Shown: piece after piece, positions 61,530-64,000 of the stretch
How the letters are laid out: the number at the start of each line of letters is the position of its first letter
How positions within the stretch are numbered: position 1 is the first letter of the stretch
Assembly: GCF_012396605.1 (NCBI RefSeq)
Contig: NZ_JAAXPW010000004.1
Span: forward strand, 45,414 to 109,413
Direction: 5' to 3'
Origin: Ureibacillus thermosphaericus
GTDB lineage: Bacteria; Bacillota; Bacilli; Bacillales_A; Planococcaceae
Length of the DNA: 64,000 bases
Notes under the pieces: generated by a model
What the model was told of the DNA's origin: nothing
The model's database searches: none
The model's input: only the letters and a program-made list of their open reading frames with translations
Program-made: the position numbers and the translations under genes

Positions 61530-62917
61530 TGACGACACTTACGCCAAGACAAATTGTAGAACAATTAAACCGATATATTGTTGGTCAAGATGCTGCAAAA
61601 CGGGCAGTAGCGATTGCATTAAGAAATAGATACCGGAGATCGCTTCTTAGCGATGAACTAAAAAGTGAAGTGATTCCAAAAAATATATTGATGATTGGTC
61701 CTACCGGTGTCGGTAAAACGGAAATAGCAAGAAGAATAGCTAAGTTAACAAATGCTCCGTTTGTCAAAGTTGAAGCAACAAAGTTTACCGAAGTGGGCTA
61801 TGTTGGCCGAGATGTGGAATCGATGGTTCGGGATCTTGTTGAAGCTTCCAGAAGACTTGTGAAAGAAGAGATGATGGAAAAAGTTAAAGATCAAGCAGAA
61901 CAACAGGCTAATGAAGTGTTAGTAAAATTGCTTGTTCCTTCTAAATCTAAGTCAAAAATGACGCAAAATCCATTTGAACTTTTATTTGGTGGACAAAAAA
62001 CGGAAAGCCAAACGGATTCTCAAGAAGAAACTGAAATTCGATTAAAACGTTCTAAAGTAAAGGAAGACTTATTAGCAGGTAAACTGGAAGACGAATGGGT
62101 AACTGTAGAAGTGACTGAACAAAATACAGCATTTCTAGACATGATGATTCCGGGAATGCCTGAACTAGGCTCTAGCGGTATGCAAGATATGTTATCAAGT
62201 CTTGTGCCGAAAAAAACGAAAAAGCGTCGCATGAAAGTGAAAGATGCTCGTCGGGTATTAGCAATCGAAGAGGCGAACAAATTAATCGATTCCGAAGAGC
62301 TAGCGCAAGAAGCGATTAAACGTGCAGAACAATCTGGAATAATCTTTATCGACGAAATTGATAAAATTGCAAGCAGAGGTCAGCATTCGTCTGCGGATGT
62401 TTCGCGTGAAGGAGTACAAAGAGATATTCTCCCAATTGTAGAAGGATCAACAGTGACGACAAAATATGGACCTGTTAAAACGGATTATATGCTCTTTATT
62501 GCTGCAGGAGCTTTCCATATGTCGAAGCCGAGTGATTTAATTCCAGAGTTACAAGGTCGTTTCCCGATTCGAGTAGAGTTGGATAAGTTAACAAAAGAAG
62601 ACTTTGTTCGGATTCTAAAAGAACCTGATCAATCTCTTATTTTACAATATAGAGCCTTGCTTGAAACTGAAGGCGTATCTATTGATTTTTCTGATGATGC
62701 AATTGAACGCATTGCGGAAATTGCAACGGAAGTAAATCAAGAAACGGATAATATTGGTGCACGTAGATTGCATACGATTATGGAGCGATTATTGGAGGAG
62801 TTATCTTACGAAGCACCTGAAATTGCTCCAACACATATTCAAATCACTCGTTCATATGTAGACAAAAAACTTGGTGAAATTTCAAAGAACAAGGATTTGT
62901 CACAATTTATCCTTTAA
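61529..62917 (+). CDS. hslU: ATP-dependent protease ATPase subunit HslU (ClpY/CodX)
   Basis: AAA+ unfoldase partner of HslV. The 462 residues have [24 protein letters not shown], Walker [10 protein letters not shown] (about 57), an I domain of about 110-240 and Walker [14 protein letters not shown], ending with the NKDLSQFIL tail that docks into HslV. It shares one base with hslV. Confidence 0.97.
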   Translation: MTTLTPRQIVEQLNRYIVGQDAAKRAVAIALRNRYRRSLLSDELKSEVIPKNILMIGPTGVGKTEIARRIAKLTNAPFVKVEATKFTEVGYVGRDVESMVRDLVEASRRLVKEEMMEKVKDQAEQQANEVLVKLLVPSKSKSKMTQNPFELLFGGQKTESQTDSQEETEIRLKRSKVKEDLLAGKLEDEWVTVEVTEQNTAFLDMMIPGMPELGSSGMQDMLSSLVPKKTKKRRMKVKDARRVLAIEEANKLIDSEELAQEAIKRAEQSGIIFIDEIDKIASRGQHSSADVSREGVQRDILPIVEGSTVTTKYGPVKTDYMLFIAAGAFHMSKPSDLIPELQGRFPIRVELDKLTKEDFVRILKEPDQSLILQYRALLETEGVSIDFSDDAIERIAEIATEVNQETDNIGARRLHTIMERLLEELSYEAPEIAPTHIQITRSYVDKKLGEISKNKDLSQFIL

Positions 62918-62995
62918 CATGAATACTTTAGCAAATAAGTATAAAGCATTTTCTACGATAATAATTGAACAATGTAACCCTAGGAGGCAATTAAT

Positions 62996-63775
62996 ATGGA
63001 TTTATTAACAAAAACTAGAAAAATTAACGCATTGTTGCAAAAAACAGCTGGAAAACCAGTTAATTTCAAAGAGATGGCAGATACATTAGGTGAAACGATT
63101 GATAGTAATGTATTTATTGTTAGTCGAAAAGGGAAATTATTGGGGATTTCCATTCATCAAAAAATCGAGAATGACAGAATGAAAAAAATGTTAGAAGAAC
63201 GTCAATTCCCTGAAGAATATACAAATAGTCTGAAAGACATCAATGAAACATCTTCAAATATTGATATCAATAGTGATTATACAATTTTCCCTATTGAAAA
63301 CCGCGATATTTTCAAAAATGGTTTAACGACAATTGTGCCTATTATCGGCGGTGGTGAACGTTTAGGTACGTTGATTTTAGGGCGTTTAGAGGAACGATTC
63401 GGTGACGATGATTTAATTTTAGCAGAGTATGGTGCGACGGTAGTCGGCATGGAAATTTTGCGTGAAAAAGCTGAAGAAATTGAGGAAGAAGCTCGCAGTA
63501 AAGCAGTCGTGCAAATGGCTATCAACTCCCTTTCTTATAGTGAATTAGAAGCAATTGAACATATTTTTGAGGAACTAGATGGAAATGAAGGTTTACTCGT
63601 TGCATCTAAAATTGCTGATCGTGTTGGTATTACGCGTTCAGTAATCGTTAACGCATTACGTAAACTTGAGTCTGCAGGAGTAATTGAATCAAGATCTCTC
63701 GGCATGAAAGGAACATATATTAAAGTATTAAATGATAAGTTTTTGACGGCTTTAGCTGAAATTAAAATGAAATAA
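62996..63775 (+). CDS. codY: global regulator CodY
   Basis: GTP and branched-chain amino acid sensing repressor of stationary-phase genes. The 259 residues have an N-terminal GAF domain (about 1-155), a helical linker and a C-terminal winged helix with the DNA-reading helix in [17 protein letters not shown] (about 206-222). AGGAGG precedes the ATG. The terminator after it hosts a group II intron. Confidence 0.97.
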   Translation: MDLLTKTRKINALLQKTAGKPVNFKEMADTLGETIDSNVFIVSRKGKLLGISIHQKIENDRMKKMLEERQFPEEYTNSLKDINETSSNIDINSDYTIFPIENRDIFKNGLTTIVPIIGGGERLGTLILGRLEERFGDDDLILAEYGATVVGMEILREKAEEIEEEARSKAVVQMAINSLSYSELEAIEHIFEELDGNEGLLVASKIADRVGITRSVIVNALRKLESAGVIESRSLGMKGTYIKVLNDKFLTALAEIKMK

Positions 63776-63841
63776 GCAAGTTCTTCCTATACTAGAATAA
63801 TGAATTCATAACAATATTGTTGTGTAATAACTACAACTATT

Positions 63842-63876
63842 AAAAAGGTCTCATTATTAATGAGACCTTTTTATTT
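63842..63876 (+). terminator. codY terminator
   Basis: AAAAAGGTCTCATT (63842-63855), loop ATT, AATGAGACCTTTTT (63859-63872): 14 perfect pairs. Four bases (ATTT) separate it from the intron start. Confidence 0.93.
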
Positions 63877-64000
63877 GTGCGCCCGGCATGTACATGAACT
63901 ATAGGGTGTAAGTCCCGAACCCCGAAGACAGAAGTAGAGGTTAGCCAAGAGCAAGGGTGTCCGTGGTGACGCGGAATCTGAAGGAAGCTGGAGGCAAAAC
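63877..64000 (+). mobile_element. group IIC-like intron, 5' end (cut by window edge)
   Basis: GTGCGCCCGGCATG at 63877 is the conserved 5' end of bacterial group II introns. It is followed by ATAGGGTGTAAGTCCCGAAC, AAGGGTGTCC and GCGGAATCTGAAGGAAGC, which from memory closely follow domain I of the Geobacillus GsI-IIC intron. Group IIC introns are known to insert just behind intrinsic terminators, exactly as here. The reverse-transcriptase gene and domains V and VI would lie beyond the window. Confidence 0.88.

Overview
The window is about 64 kb of low-GC chromosomal DNA from a spore-forming member of the Bacillales. Gene order is almost exactly the conserved Bacillus core: pyr operon, rqcH, yicC-gmk-rpoZ-coa-priA-def-fmt-rsmB-rlmN-stp-prkC-rsgA-rpe-thiN-spoVM, rpmB, yloU-fakA, sdaAB-sdaAA, recG, fapR-plsX-fabD-fabG-acpP, rnc-smc-ftsY, ylxM-ffh, rpsP-khpA-rimM-trmD-rplS, lepB-rbgA-rnhB-ylqG-ylqH, sucCD, dprA-topA-trmFO-xerC-hslVU-codY. 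Protein sequences, the SpoVM homologue and lepB next to rplS suggest a Bacillaceae/Planococcaceae relative (Ureibacillus/Lysinibacillus-like); that placement is inference.

Layout. 1-6127: 3' part of a pyrimidine operon (carB cut by the left edge, then pyrK, pyrD, pyrF, pyrE with 1-4 base overlaps), closed by a two-way terminator. 6128-9981: two minus-strand genes, a membrane-anchored serine hydrolase and rqcH. 10097-11756: an accessory TetR repressor plus NAD(P)-dependent epimerase-like module with three copies of a palindromic operator. 11855-25675: a long block for RNA and protein synthesis, DNA restart and signalling, ending in a small spoVM. 25735-27387: an insertion zone with a complete ISL3-type element (inverted repeats and 8-bp target duplication). 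27469-49417: rpmB (minus), then the lipid, cell-division and ribosome blocks. 49470-49955: a minus-strand PCYCGC lipoprotein. 50104-63775: rnhB through codY. 63877-64000: the 5' end of a group IIC-like intron, starting just after the codY terminator.

Departures from the usual gene set carry most of the interest. The coaBC gene is reduced to its CoaC half. The small remA-type gene normally between yicC and gmk is missing, as is ylqD between khpA and rimM. SpoVM carries a lysine-rich tail, and an IS separates it from a probable operon terminator. A group IIC intron begins at a terminator, as this class is known to do. FapR control is visible as a promoter plus operator, with the -35 lying inside the recG terminator hairpin.

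Functionally the genes cover UMP synthesis, fatty acid and phospholipid initiation under FapR, SRP targeting (ftsY, ylxM, ffh, lepB), ribosome maturation (rsgA, rbgA, rimM, trmD, rlmN, rsmB, rnc), genome maintenance (priA, recG, smc, topA, xerC, dprA, rnhB), Ser/Thr phospho-signalling (stp/prkC) and nutrient sensing (codY). I saw no rRNA, tRNA, CRISPR array or prophage. I did not find a wholly new system; the best leads are the intron, the reduced CoaBC, the TetR module and the SpoVM variant.
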